From Plantago major (lineage: Eukaryota > Streptophyta > Magnoliopsida > Lamiales > Plantaginaceae): DNA of 64,000 bases. The position numbers and the translations under genes were made by a program. Position 1 is the first letter of the stretch. The number at the start of each line of letters is the position of its first letter. The notes under the pieces are model-generated. The model was given only the letters and a program-made list of their open reading frames with translations. It was not told where the DNA came from and did not search any database. Positions 13,173-25,060 of the stretch are shown one piece after another. The stretch lies in the NCBI GenBank assembly GCA_026545765.1, contig CM048843.1, forward strand, positions 9,137,501 through 9,201,500. Reading direction: 5' to 3'.

Positions 13173-13415
13173 ATGAATTCCGACCGTTCATGGATGTACG
13201 ATCGTACGGCGGTAAATGGCAGAGTTTCTAGGAGTTAGCTGCGGTACCTATTCGTGCTCGCTCGAAAGTGGAGTACATCGAGAAAGACGACTCAATTACC
13301 AACTCGTACCAACAAGAGGATGTCGATAAACAAGCTAAAGATCCCATAGAAGCAGATGATGAGTTGTTTGATCTGCACGAGGACCAATATGTAGACTTAG
13401 AGGACGGCGATAACG
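13173..13415 (+). pseudogene. Remnant of CACTA TNPD transposase
   Basis: The start reads MNSDRSWMYDR, the hallmark opening of the transposase-associated domain of plant TNPD proteins (usually DRSWMY). After about 20 codons the frame stops. From 13241 a different frame reads VPIRARSKVEYIEKDDSI and an acidic tail ending at a GT donor at 13416, which looks like the C-terminal end of TNPD. The whole DDE catalytic centre, normally several hundred residues, is absent. I infer an internal deletion that joined the two ends. The protein cannot catalyse transposition. Confidence 0.65.
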
Positions 13416-13543
13416 GTATATTATGTGTATTATAACTAGTTAGTAGTTGATAACATTTGAGTAATTATATGTGTTATTATAATATGTTCTGTATTATAAC
13501 TCGTACTAACACATTTTATTGTATTTATTACATGTTTTTGCAG

Positions 13544-15387
13544 ATGCCGCGACAGAGGCCGTCCACCTATTGTCCCCCACCACGCAGCCGGCCGCATGAT
13601 AGTAGTGGTGGGTCGGGGACAGGGTCAGACGACAGGGAGGGCTCCGATGGTCAGGGCAGCAGGTCTCGGATTCCTGAGACCCCCCGGGCAGGAGAGAGCA
13701 GCCGTGGCTCTACCAGTCAGCCCAGACACATGCTGGAGGACGACCACGATGATTGTCCCTACCTCGTGTTCGATCCAAACCATCCCAACGTCACGTGGGA
13801 CGGCTTGCCTGTGATTTTCCCTGTTGGTCCTGCCAAGTAAGTATTATACATTCTTTTTAAATATGTAAAACATAACTTATAATGATAGTTGACAAGTATA
13901 AATTGTTGTACTAAAGTAATATATATTCGTTTCTTGTATCTTACACATTGACAACAACTTATGGCCTCGGGAGGTGCACAACAAACTAGGTGACATCTTC
14001 CGGAGCAGGAGAGAGCCACCGGGGCAGGGTGGTGAGTGTTGGAGCCACATCTCGGAGCGCATGAGGGCCGAGTACTTCGATGAGCTGAGGGTAAGTTAAA
14101 ATATGGCATTCCTTCATTTGTAATTATAATCGTTTTAATATGAGTGGTATGTTAGCCACTGTATGTGAGTGGTATGTTAGCCACTTTATTTGGGTGATAT
14201 GTTAGTCACCATTGTGTTAGTAAAATTTAGGACAATGTGAGTGGTATGTTAGCCACTTTGTTTGGATGATATGTTAGTCACCATATCTGTTATGTTGTTG
14301 TATCTTGTTAAATTGATGTAACATGGTGAGGTTATACATGTATTGACTTTGGATGTTGTATGAAATTGGGAGTGTAGAAGGAGTACTTCATTCCCAGCAG
14401 GTTGATCCCACAGATCTGGCGTGTTTACGAGACTGTGCATGGGATCCAAACTGTATAGGGATATGGTCTGTTCGTGGAAGGCCATTCGGGATCGGGGTGG
14501 CCCAATCCCTCCACAGGTTGATCCAGCGGAGTGGGCCCTTTGGGATGCCTACTGACGCCGAACTGATGTCCAGGACGTTGTCAGGACCAACAGGCAGAAC
14601 CGAGCATCCCAGTCTGATACAGCAGGAAGGGCCGTTCACCACCTTGGGAGGCGATCTATTGTCACTGATTATTATCAATCGGTGCGTATATATGTGTTTT
14701 TGCAATCTAGCATTACGTGTATGTATTGTGTCTCTACTGCTCTATTACTTGTAGATGATAAATTGTTGACTAGATCTGGTTTGATTCAGGTGGCACGGGG
14801 GGAGGTGACATCCAAGTATGCCATCTTCAAGAAGGCCAAGCAGAAGGGCGGGGTATGGACCGACTGCCGGGCCTCGTCTATTGCGGTATGTTTATGTTGC
14901 TTAAAGTTCATATTTGTACACTATTACAAGTTATTTTTGAAAAACAGTAACTGATCATGATATCTGCTATTTACGATTTCAGGCTGAGGTTGATGCTCAG
15001 GTAGCGAGGCAGGAGGAAGAGACGGGCGAGGAGCTGTCAACTGAACAAGTTGACAACATCTTCTTAGAGGTCAACCAACCGGACAAGAAAGGACGAATAT
15101 ATGGACTCGGGAGCCTCGGTTTGAGCCTGGCTAGTCCGGGGTGCTCCTCATCATCATCCCAGCAGTCCAGACGTCCGGTTTACACACAGGACCAGGTCTC
15201 GGAAATGGTGCAGTCGCAGGTCCGGGAACAGGTTGCTCGGCTAACTCAAGAGATGGAGCAACAAAGGGACGAGATGGAGCGGCGCGACAGAGAACGAAGG
15301 GAGGAGAACGAGCGCCTTCGGTTACAGATGGAGCAGTTCATGTCCCAGTTCCGCCATCACCCACACCCACCCCCGTCTGATAGCTAG
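13544..15387 (+). CDS. TNP1/TNPA-like (Transposase_24) protein of the CACTA element
   Basis: Exons resemble the plant Ptta/En/Spm accessory protein. Exon at 13544-13836 (MPRQRPSTYCPPP, disordered and Gly/Ser/Arg-rich, ending DGLPVIFPVG); 13950-14090 (LWPREVHNKLGDIF, ISERMRAEYFDEL); about 14374-14680 (MVCSWKAIRDRG, VDPAEWALWDAY); 14790-14885 (VTSKYAIFKKAK); 14983-15387 (DNIFLEVNQPDKKGRIYGLG, then a coiled coil MEQQRDEMERRDRERREEN, stop TAG at 15385). Family members bind subterminal repeats and help the TNPD transposase. The 5' splice site of the first intron (GTAAGT at 13837) is clear, but I see no AG just before the second exon. The third exon may not be fully open, so the gene may be damaged. 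Confidence 0.65.
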
Positions 15388-15589
15388 TTAGTTATGTATC
15401 TGTATGTTCGGATTTTTTTTCATATTTACACTTGTGTGGATAATTTCTCCAGCTCCGGATATTACTTTTTTTATTCAAAATTTATTGAAATATTTTCCGT
15501 ATTATTCATTTATTATCGAACATTATATTGATTAAATAGGTGAACTACGAAAAACAGGGATTAATATGAAATAAATAGTGACGGATTAA

Positions 15590-16050
15590 TAGTGACGGAA
15601 TTAGTGACGAATTAACTAGTGACGGATTCACAGTGACAGATTCACAGTGACGGAATTAGTGACGGAATTTCAGATTCCGTCACTAATTCCAATAATATGT
15701 TGGACGACGGATAGAATCTATCCGTCGCTAAATATAACGACGGATAGAATCTATCCGTCGTCCAGTTTAGCGACGGATAGATTCTATCCGTCGCTAAAGG
15801 TAACGACGGATAGAATCTATCCGTCGTTATATGTAACGACGGATAGATTCTATCCGTCGTTATATTTCGATTAAAAAAAAAGTCAAATATATAATCCGTC
15901 GTCCAATCCGTCGCGAATTGGACAACGGATTATCTATCCGTCGTCCCAACTCCAGGGGGCCGACGGATTTTCTATCCGTCGCCATAGCTGGGGCGACGGA
16001 TCGTTGGGCTTAAGCGACGGATCTATCCGTCGCCCCAGCCCAGTTTTTTT
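15590..16050. repeat. Right subterminal repeats of the CACTA element
   Basis: First an array of AGTGACGGATT/AGTGACGGAATT units (15576-15670). Then paired GACGGATAGA/TCTATCCGTC palindromes every ~35 bases to about 16040. The apparent protein frame across them (repeated TDRIYPSL) is a by-product of the repeat. Confidence 0.85.
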
Positions 16051-19000
16051 TTAGTGAAGATACACCCACTGATTTCAAGCTTGCTGACATCAGAACCAGA
16101 CATCTGTTGGTTCACTGGGATGTGTTGGCATGAATTCTTCACAGATGCTTTGATGGTCTACAAGGAGGTGCTGACCAGATAAGCCAAGAACGCTGGGTGA
16201 TGATGTTCTTGTTGCAACAACAAGACAAAAGGCTGGAAAACCCTTTCAATTGGGGAAAGTACGTCTTTATGAAGTTTGTGAAGAAGATTCAAGGCTTTGA
16301 GCCTAAAATCGCCAAGGGACTTGCTAAGCCAAAGGCCACAGTGAGCTATGGTCTAAAGATATGCTACTTGCTGGAGAAGCTTGGTATTGAGCTCAGAGAG
16401 AAGGCTGACATAGCCAACAGTAACATACTCTACAAATATGAGTATACGAACTTGATGAAAAAGGTTACTGGATCTCAGAAAGGTTCCAAGAATCGAAAGA
16501 CTAAAGAGGTATCTGAGGGAAAGGTTGCGACCAAGAAGCCCAGAACTTCACGAAAGAAGTCTGCTGGCAAATCAGTAGACACACCCATTAAGGATGTCGA
16601 TTCCTAGATACCTGCCGCCACTACTGATGAACTCATAAACGCAGATGAACTCATCAATGCTGCAAAAGAAGTATCGACTACTGAACAAGTAGACTCAGCA
16701 AGAGAAAGTGCTTTCAGAAATGTCAAAACTACTGCCGAAAGCCTTGCTGATGAACTCATCAATACTGCTAAAGAAAGTTGTGGTAGATACCAAGACCTAT
16801 CTGCAGAAACCGCAGGGATTATGGACCAATCAGTTCCTAATGCTGATGAGAGCTCTGACGATGAAAATGATGATTTAGTCATCTCTCAAGTCCTAGAAAA
16901 ATCAAAAAGGGCTAAGGTTACTGAAAAAGTAACCAGTGTAGAGGTATCTGAAGAAGAACCTACACCACAAGTTGTTGAACAAGCACTTGTTTCAAAGGTT
17001 GCTGGAAAAGCAACTTTGTCCAAGGTCACTGGACAAATTACACCATCAGAGAAAGAAAGACTGAAGCATATTGAAGATGCTCTGATGAGTGATAGCTCAG
17101 TGTTGGAGGATACTGCCATTGCCTCAACACTCAACAGTCTGTCTCAAGCACAACAACCACAACAGCCAGATGTGAATACTGCTGAAATGGTACTTGAGTT
17201 ACAGAAACCAGCATCTTTCATTGCTGAAGAAAATCCTGCAAAAGAGCAGGTTCCCCAACTCAATAAGAGGGATCAAACTGAGACATCTACTCAGAATGAT
17301 CAACCAGGGGAGGCAACTGAGTTGCATACTCAGGAAAGGTCTGAAGTACCTGAAACTTCCAACAAAGAATTGGTCCAAGAACAACAAGACCAATGCATGG
17401 AAACTTCACAAGTTCCAGAGACCAGTCAGCCTGACAAAGCTCAGGTAGCTGAATGGTTTAACTCTTTACTTGTGATAACTTATACCTAAATCTTGTTACT
17501 TATTATAATCTCTTTGTTACAGGCTGATTTAGAAACACAACAACAAGAGGAAGCTGCAAAGCTTACCTCGGAATCTGAGAAGGAGGCTTCCATAGCCTCA
17601 CCACTTAAGGAACAGGAGCCTGTCTCACAGGTAGAAAATGGTTCCTTAAGATATAACTCAGATATGTGCTTTTTTACACTTGACTAATAAGTGTTTGTTT
17701 CTAATAGACTCCAACTGAGAAGAAAAATGAAGAGACTGAAACGTCTATCTCTTCGGAGAGGAATCCAGAGACTTCCAAGGTCTCTGAAGAACGAGTATCT
17801 GAGCCTTCTGTAGAGAAGGTATTTCATTCAGATATCTATATTCTTCAAAGAACAAATCTCTGATCATTTTTCTCAAACTAACACATTCTACTTAACAGGT
17901 TCAAAAAGAAGTAGAAGTTGTTGAGGAATTGCCCACTCAATCCTCACAACATATGGAAATTGATGAGGCATCTAGGCCTTCATCACAAGAAAAGATTCCA
18001 GAGACTGCACAAGTCTCTGAGAGACAAGTATCTGAGCCTCCAACGGAGGTAATTGACCTCTCAGATATCTGTTTTGTCAACAATTTTTTTTTCTTGATAA
18101 GATTTCCTAAGTGTTATGTTTCTAATCTCAGGTTCAAGCAGAAAGAAAGGTTGATGAGGACCAGACTTCCATGTCCCCACCTCACAACAAGATATCTGAG
18201 GAGCTCCCCACCTCATTAGTACAAGTCTTTGAGCCTGATGTATTCATTCAGGTAACTCAGAAACCTAACTACTCAAAAACTCAGATATCTACACAAGTTT
18301 TGAATCTAACTCAAAACTCTTTCTTTCAGGCTCAAACAAGTGTGCAAAAGGCTTCTGCATTCTCAACAAAAGATCTGCTTACATTCTTCAAGAACCACAC
18401 ACTAAAGAAAAATCTCAAGTGTTTCAGAAAGTGGCAAACGCTCAGAAGCTCAGATCTGACTGAATTAACAAAGGTGACTGATCACCAATTGAGAAGAGTC
18501 AGAGCTTGTGACTTGTAGAATTATGTCCATGCTATGTTCCCAACAGAGCAGTACTCCTTTGCTACTCTGATGCATAAGGACTTTATCAAAGAAGCTGCAC
18601 ACAAGCTCATAGAAGCTTTTGAGAAGGCAGATGGTCAGACCAGAATGCAGATGGCATTCAAGCCTACTTTGCCCCAGACCTTACAATGCATACCCTCTGA
18701 ACAAGAGGAGATAAATGGGCAAATGATCACTATTCCAGAAGTGATCAATCTGGTCTCTGAAGATGAAGAAGAGAAGGAGACTGATGAGAACAATTATGAA
18801 GATCCTCCTTCTGACCATCACAAGGATGAGGATAAGAAAGATGATGATGATGCCCCTGCACCAGGGACAGGAGGGATCCCACAAGGAAATAATGCCTCAG
18901 CTGCTAAAAAGCACACTGAGAGGACATCACAGCAATCCCCTCCTCCATCTCCTCAGAAATCTACCCATCCATCTCCCCAACACAAGGACTCTACTGAACA

Positions 19001-20226
19001 AGTAGTTGAGCACTCTGAGAGCAACACTCAGAAAATATCAGATACACAAGCCAGAGCTGCTCAACTTAAACAATTGTTGGAAGAAGAACAACAGCTCCAT
19101 CTTCAACTGGAAGAAGAGCTAGCTAAATCCAGAGATAAGCTTAATCAGCTTCAAGATCAATACTTGCAATAAATGGTAGCTTACTCTGAGGTCAAAGAGC
19201 TCTAGGATGCTATAAATGCCATTGCTAAGGAGCTAGATACTGAAGAAGTATCTGAAGAAAAGCATGATGCTAAGGCTGCATCACCATCAAAAGATATAGC
19301 ATCCTCCTCTCTGAAAGGAAAGAAGCCCATCTCTGAGATGGTTGCTGGACTAGAAAATCTTGAAAATGTCCAAGAGGATGAAGATCACTAGGTTGATGAC
19401 TCAGATGATGAAGAAGAGAAGAAATTGGCAGAACACCGCAATGAACACTTAGCGGTTTCTCATTTGAAAAGGAAGCTAATTGCTCCTGAAATATTCAGCA
19501 AGCTGCCAAATGTCAACTCCAATGAATACTTGAATAGATATCAAGTACTGGACAAATTGAAAAAGGAGTTGTTTTCTCAAGATAAAGCCGCCACTGCATC
19601 AGTCCCTGCAGAAATGAAGACATTCACTGAGCTCATCACTCAGAGGACAACCAGTCTGGTCATTGCTCAGAAAGACCTAGGCATGGTTAGGAATGATGAC
19701 CAAAACTTGGCTGCAAAAGCCTTTGAGGAGGCTAGTTATGCTGCTGGGAAAGCAGATGCCATTCAAGGCCCATTGGCAGAGCTCACTGATAAGGAAAATG
19801 GACTTATCAAACAAAATCAGGAGCTCAAAGCTGAACTTCAGAAGTTGGTCACTACCTATAATCACATAAGGACATTTTGAGTCTCTCTCAGAATCCTTTA
19901 TGAGACTCAGTCAGCCAACAATGACTAAGGGGGAAGGATTGTACAAATCTGGACCTCAAAGTCAGGGGGAATGGGAAGAAGGAGAAGGATATAAGAAGAA
20001 ATCTGGAGCTGGTGCTGCTCAAAAAGGAAGAAGAAACAAGAAAACTTCCCAGCCACTACTCAGAATCAATGAGCCCTCCTCAAGTCAAGCTGCTTTGCAA
20101 ATAGTAGCTACTTCCCAGAAACCAACTGAAGGAACTTCAATGGTAACAAGGGCCATGGCACAGAAACCTCCAAGGAGTACCAAGGCTCCAAGGAGAAGAC
20201 AAGTAAGAGGGATTGATGAATCTTGT

Positions 20227-20263
20227 GAAGAAGAAGAAGAAGAAGAAGAAGAAGAAGAAGAAG
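20227..20263 (+). repeat. GAA/AGA trinucleotide microsatellite
   Basis: An uninterrupted GAA-type run inside the copia extra region. In frame it gives a string of glutamates, and in antisense frames it gives artefactual poly-Ser or poly-Phe readings. Confidence 0.9.
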
Positions 20264-21171
20264 GAGGCCAAATCAAATCCATGGGCAATGAAGAAGGCTG
20301 CAAAATTCTCACAAGAATTGATCTTGATAATGATGAAGAGACTGATGAAGATGAAGCTCCTCTTCACAGAAAAAGAAAAATTGATAGCCTAACTAAGCCC
20401 ATAGCTGCAAAGCCTTTGGCAGCTAAAACACCCTCTGGAAATACCAAGTCAATCCAGGTGGTTCTTCAAGCAATCCAAGGGAAAACTCAAGGCAAAGGAG
20501 GAATAGATTGAGAGCTGAAAGAAGAAAAGGTCAACTTCCACTCAGGCCAGAAGAAGCCAGAATTGAGTATGTGAAGACTGACAACAACTCCTCCTCCTAC
20601 AGGTGTATGCATCAGAGGAATGGATACTAGATACTGGAACTCAAGCACTTGATTGTAAATGAAAAAGGATTTCCAGTACCCATCCATCAACAACTTATGG
20701 CATGGAGAAAAGATAAGCCAATCTTGATTAACACCAATCATGTCAAAGCTTGGTTGGATTTTTAAAGTTGTCAAGAGAGTTGAAGCCGTGAGGAAGGACC
20801 TTAATGATGAATGTCCTTATGGAAAACCTGATGATGTGCATAGAGTCCCAAACCTCACTGGAACAGGCACAAGGCCAAGACTTGATGTGGAACCCTTTGA
20901 GTCATTCTACATGACTGAAGATCAATACAAGGGTGACATCAGATATCTGAGGATCATTTATGATTACTTCAAGCTATCAGATATCAGAATTGAGCATGCC
21001 TGGAAATGGGAAAAGTATTTATGGGTCAAACACTTTGCCAAGAAGAATCCCACCAAATCATACAAAGAAGTATGCGGTTATGCCAGAGACACTGAGATGT
21101 TGGTCAGAACCTTGCTCTATGACCACTCAGATGATATCAAAAGATTTGGAGATAGGGAGTATGCAAATTGA

Positions 21172-21549
21172 TCCTTGGAGCTGCTGAAGATTTGAAGACT
21201 TGAAGACCAGTTTATTAGGATGTCTACTTGGAGCTTGGTTACTCCTGTTGTCCTAATTTACTATGTAATTTTTTTTATCTTGCTGACTGTACCTTATTGT
21301 TGTTTTATCTTGTAAAAGTTATCTGAACTTTCATTGTAACATATCTGATGAACCTACTCTCAGATATCAATCTATAAAAGATAAATTGTCAGCAAAGATC
21401 ACACCTTGTGATTTGGTTGATGTTTACTTTCTGCACTTAATTATATGAATTGAAAGATCATAAGAAATGATTAAGTGGTGGATTGTTTCCTCATCCAGAT
21501 TTGTAATAGGTCAGATATTCATCGTTGACTGATCAAAATGGAGGAAATT
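21172..21549 (+). other. Copia 3' untranslated region and polypurine tract
   Basis: Noncoding tail after the extra region. The purine-rich AAAATGGAGGAAATT at about 21535-21549 lies directly before the 3' LTR and is the plus-strand primer site. Confidence 0.75.
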
Positions 21550-23197
21550 TGTTAGGAATATCTGTTTAGATTTTGATCAGCAACCTAATGACTTATCTTA
21601 GCTTAGAAAGGTGGTTAGTACTCTTGGTTCACTTGAACACTGTAAAAGAGGAAACTCACTAAGTATTATAGTCTAGCTAATCTTGTATAGGATGTTAGGT
21701 CTCCGAATGTAATTTTTATTTTCTGAAGAAGACCAAGAAGAAGGCATCCAGCAGGAAAAGTTCAACGGATTTGAAGATTTAAAGACTGCACAGGATTGCT
21801 GAAGACAAAGGTTTTCAGATACGTATGACCAGATATCTTGAAGACACAAGCGTTTTTAAATAAACAGTGTTGCAAAAGATATCTGAGAAATAAAAGGTTT
21901 CTGAGACAAGGAAAGTGCCCACAGATATCTACACTCAGATACCTTGAACATAAATTATGTTTCTGAAAAGAAATATATTATAACAAGTTGTTTCAACAAG
22001 TGGTATCTGGAGTTGTGATAATCTCTTGAAAAGGACGTGCACAGCATCAGAGAAATCTGATAGTATAAAGATCGCTGATACCATGCATAGTTCCGTTGGC
22101 ACTATAGGACAAAGTATAGTACAATGCATTAAATGCGCGGACAGAGATGTCTGAACAAAAACGGTAGCTTGACAAACGTACTACAGTACTATACTCAGAT
22201 ATCAATAGTTTGAATTTGATTTAAGCCTAACGGATACTAGTCAAACGACACTCAAATTCATCTATAAATATCAACACTTAGACTGCTTGAGAATACACAC
22301 AGAACTTACGCCTTAGAACACTGAACTTACATTGAATAGTCTCACAAGCTCTCTCAAGCACACTACTTACATTCAATCTTTCTGTTGCGACCAAAGCTCT
22401 TGATTCTAAGTAGCACAAAAGTTCTAAGTGTCCTGATCCTTAACAAGCATTGTTATTTGTGAAAGAGTTGAACTAAGATTTCATATCTGAGATTCATTCT
22501 CTTGAACACTTATCATAGAATTGGGTCAGTAAAGAACAAGATACCATACATTACAAAGTGTATTAAGTATACTTGATTCATAGAGCTATATGCATAACTG
22601 AACAAGTTATTAAAGAAGCTCACCTGACAAACTACCTTAACCAACACCTTAATCGGCGTGGAGTACAGGAAGTACTTAGTTTGGGAAACTAAGGAATAAC
22701 TCCAAGGTTACTGAGCATAGGAAGTACTTAGTTTGGGAAACTAAGGAATAGCTCAAAAGGTTTCTGAGTACAGGAAGTACTTGGCTGTGAAAGTCGGGGA
22801 ATAACTCAGGGGGAACACTTGGTTGGGAACCTAGTGTATTTAGGAATCGAGAGAAGATACTTGTAAGGTTACCTCATTTATCTATCTTAGTGGATTCTAG
22901 GTCTGAGAAAGACCGAAGTGGATTAGTTGAAGGATTACGCCACCTTCAGATACCACTATAAAAAGACTTGTGTTATTTACATTCTGCAGTTTATTACTTG
23001 CTTTATTTACCTTGCAAAGTATTTACACCTATCTTGCTGAGCACATGCACTTATCACAGAAAAGTCTTCCGCTCTCTGAAATTAAGTATCAGAAATCTTC
23101 ACATATATCTGAGAAACCGTGTTTATCGACAAAAGTTTTAAAAGAATATTCATCACCCCCCCTCTAGTCTTTTACTTTGTCGTTATCTGAACCAACA
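21550..23197 (+). repeat. 3' LTR of the copia element
   Basis: Begins TGTTAGG and ends CCAACA. It aligns end to end with 2502-4158 at about 97% identity by eye, with two short length differences. The TATA-like CTATAAATAT is at 22262-22271. Confidence 0.93.
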
Positions 23198-23460
23198 TTA
23201 ATATTTAATTTTAATGAATAAAACAATTTATTTAATTAATAATAGTATTCAAGATTGGTGTCTATGGATTCGTCTTGTCACGACGAATTCAAATATATGT
23301 CCAAAATATTTTTCGGATTTTTGCAGATAAAGTTAATTATATGAAATTTAATAAAAACTATATATACAGTCACATACCAAGAATAATATTGAAATATATA
23401 CTGGCTAAGATACAACTAATTTCACAAAATTCCACGTAGGATTGAATGAATCTGGTGAGG
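23198..23460. repeat. Right part of an AT-rich repeat copy split by copia
   Basis: Starts with the TTAAT duplication and continues TATTTAATTTTAATGAATAA. It then carries the ATTGGTGTCTATGGATTCG core and the ATATATACTGGCTAAGAT-like tail seen near 1165 and 2130. It shows that the copia insertion site was a third tandem copy of this family. Confidence 0.8.
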
Positions 23461-25060
23461 TTTAGCCCCTTATGCTTTATATAATACTAGTAATAACCCA
23501 TGGCGATGCCACAGAATAATTTACTTTTAATAATCTACCAGAAAGAGGATAATTCAATCGACATAATTAGAGTACTCAAACTAACAATAATACATGTTCA
23601 TAATAGAATTTAATCGGCTGCAAAGCAATGAAAAAAAGTTCATATATTAGTTGTAATTCAAACTCAGCAGAAAATAAAATAAGGAAAGATGTTTTTCCCT
23701 AACACATTTTCCTGAAAAATCTTATTTTCATCTATTCTTTTTCTTTTCCATATTTTTCCTCAAACCAAATGAAGCCTAAGTTACCTTAAAGGGTGCAAAA
23801 ATTTTTGCTTGACAATGTTGTTTATGGCCCGTAGCAAGTTCGTGTAATCTGGTGAAAATGTCAATTAAATGTGTATGGTGTTCCTTCTTTGACATTGATT
23901 TCAAACAGAAGTGCATCTCTAGCACAACCAATGGGATTCCATAATCTTATCGTTTCCTTTTTTTTTTTTTTTTTTGAGAATTATCATTTCCTGAATTACT
24001 CTATATTTTCCCAAGTTTAGCTTTTAAATGGGTAAGGTCCAACTTAATCGAACTCGTTTGAAACTAAAGGGTTGATTCATGTTGGTTATGGTCATTTGCA
24101 TGTATACAACCTGAACACGATAATTATTAACAGGTAAATCATCGGATAGGTGTTTACTAAAATCAACTCGCCTGACCAGTTTGAAAATAAGGCAAAATGA
24201 ACTCGTTTTCAGACTCTCAATTTTCAAATTTATTTATGTTCATGAATCTGTTATATAAGCTTTTAAACGGGCCGAATTAATCCTGTTAAGGACCCAATGG
24301 GTTGATACCCAATATTCTTATCTTGTTGAAACTATCTATATATGTACTCCATCCACCCCGGTTGAGAACTTAATACATTAGGGTGGGCACGTAATTTTAG
24401 GTGAAAAATTAAAAGAAATTAATAAAACATAATAATGTAGTTTTTTGCCCGGCTGAAACTGTCCATGTTCAAGAAGTATCAACCTTCACCAACATGATCT
24501 AATGGCGAAGGATATGTGATCTTAACCATTGTAATGATTGGGTCCTATGCATAAGGATCTCTTCGAACAATTTCATATGGACCTCATCGTCATTTGTTCC
24601 ATTGACTTCAGCCCCCCTCCAACACGCAATAACCATAAGTTTCCTGATGATTTCAACCTTGACCTTGCATCCACCATAATTGTAAAATAACAAATATAAG
24701 TACATATTAGAGAAATTCACTCACGTCTTTTAAATGATCAAGGATGTGCGGGCATGATATCATGTTTGCTACCCTTCAGTATAACCGGTTATATATGTTT
24801 TAAGTGTCCACCAAATACGACAACTAATCTATTGAATGGTTTCTCATTGACTCCCACTTGCACCTCTCATTACCTCTCTAACGTTACGGTCAAAGGCCTA
24901 AAAAACAAATTATATTATTCATGGAGGTCTTATCCTGTGGCAATGCAACGACATAAATTGCATTGAGTATCAAACAAAAGGAAGGCAATACGGAGTACAA
25001 TTTAATAACGCAAACATAACGCTACCTCCAAATTTTGTTAAACACCTACTTGTAAACCAA
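23461..25060. other. Intergenic, scattered repeat relics only
   Basis: No coding frame supported. At about 23487-23530 there is an ACTAGTAATAACCCATGGCG motif related to one at 42713. A TGTACTCCATCCACCCCGG start near 24344 looks like one end of a MITE whose partner I cannot find. A T-homopolymer lies at about 23958-23975. Confidence 0.5.

Larger units (their letters stand above)
11924..16056 (+). mobile_element. CACTA (En/Spm) DNA transposon, deletion derivative
   Basis: A 4133-bp element starting CACTACAAGAAAA and ending TTTTTTTTAGTG, flanked by the 3-bp duplication AAG (11921-11923 and 16057-16059), exactly as expected for CACTA elements. Both subterminal zones are packed with palindromic TATCCGTCG / CGACGGATA units. 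It retains a TNP1/TNPA-like gene and only scraps of the DDE transposase, so it is non-autonomous for cutting. The element interrupts the copia extra region, so it is younger than the copia insertion. Confidence 0.93.
11431..21171 (+). pseudogene. Extra coding region downstream of copia pol (fossil part)
   Basis: A long run of open segments in the element's sense strand, outside pol. It starts MAPKRSSTQKSQ at 11431 and resumes after the CACTA insertion at about 16060-16607. Low-complexity Glu/Thr/Gln-rich stretches follow (16821-18518), then a coiled-coil segment (18534-19880), a basic segment with a GAA run (19900-20511) and a folded-looking end (20740-21171, with WKWEKYLWVKHF). The 17.44-18.33 kb part contains five intron-like intervals of about 75-90 bp, each starting GT and ending AG after a T-rich tract. 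Extra regions after pol are known in some copia lineages. I cannot identify this product, and it is broken in several places. Confidence 0.6.
2502..23197 (+). mobile_element. Ty1-copia LTR retrotransposon with long extra region
   Basis: A full-span element bounded by direct LTRs (2502-4158 and 21550-23197) and flanked by the 5-bp duplication TTAAT (2497-2501 and 23198-23202). Parts in order are LTR, primer-binding site, gag, protease, integrase, reverse transcriptase, RNase H, a ~10-kb extra region, polypurine tract and LTR. The order integrase before reverse transcriptase is diagnostic of Ty1-copia. A coding region after pol is known from the Sirevirus/SIRE1 branch, but I place this one there only tentatively. 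The element is broken in many places (roughly ten or more breaks) and hosts a MITE and a CACTA element. By eye the LTRs differ at about 50 of ~1640 aligned sites (~3%), which suggests about one million years at commonly used plant rates. Confidence 0.93.

Noticed and set aside
15647-15874. Repeat protein frame with TDRIYPSL units
   Set aside because: It is a translation of the CACTA subterminal repeats and has no start context or splice support.
11940-16040. CRISPR-like short palindromic repeats
   Set aside because: The repeats are confined to both ends of a CACTA element, occur in both orientations, lack unique spacers of constant size, and lie in plant DNA.
20085-20367. Antisense frames rich in Ser or Phe
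   Set aside because: They arise from the GAA microsatellite on the opposite strand.
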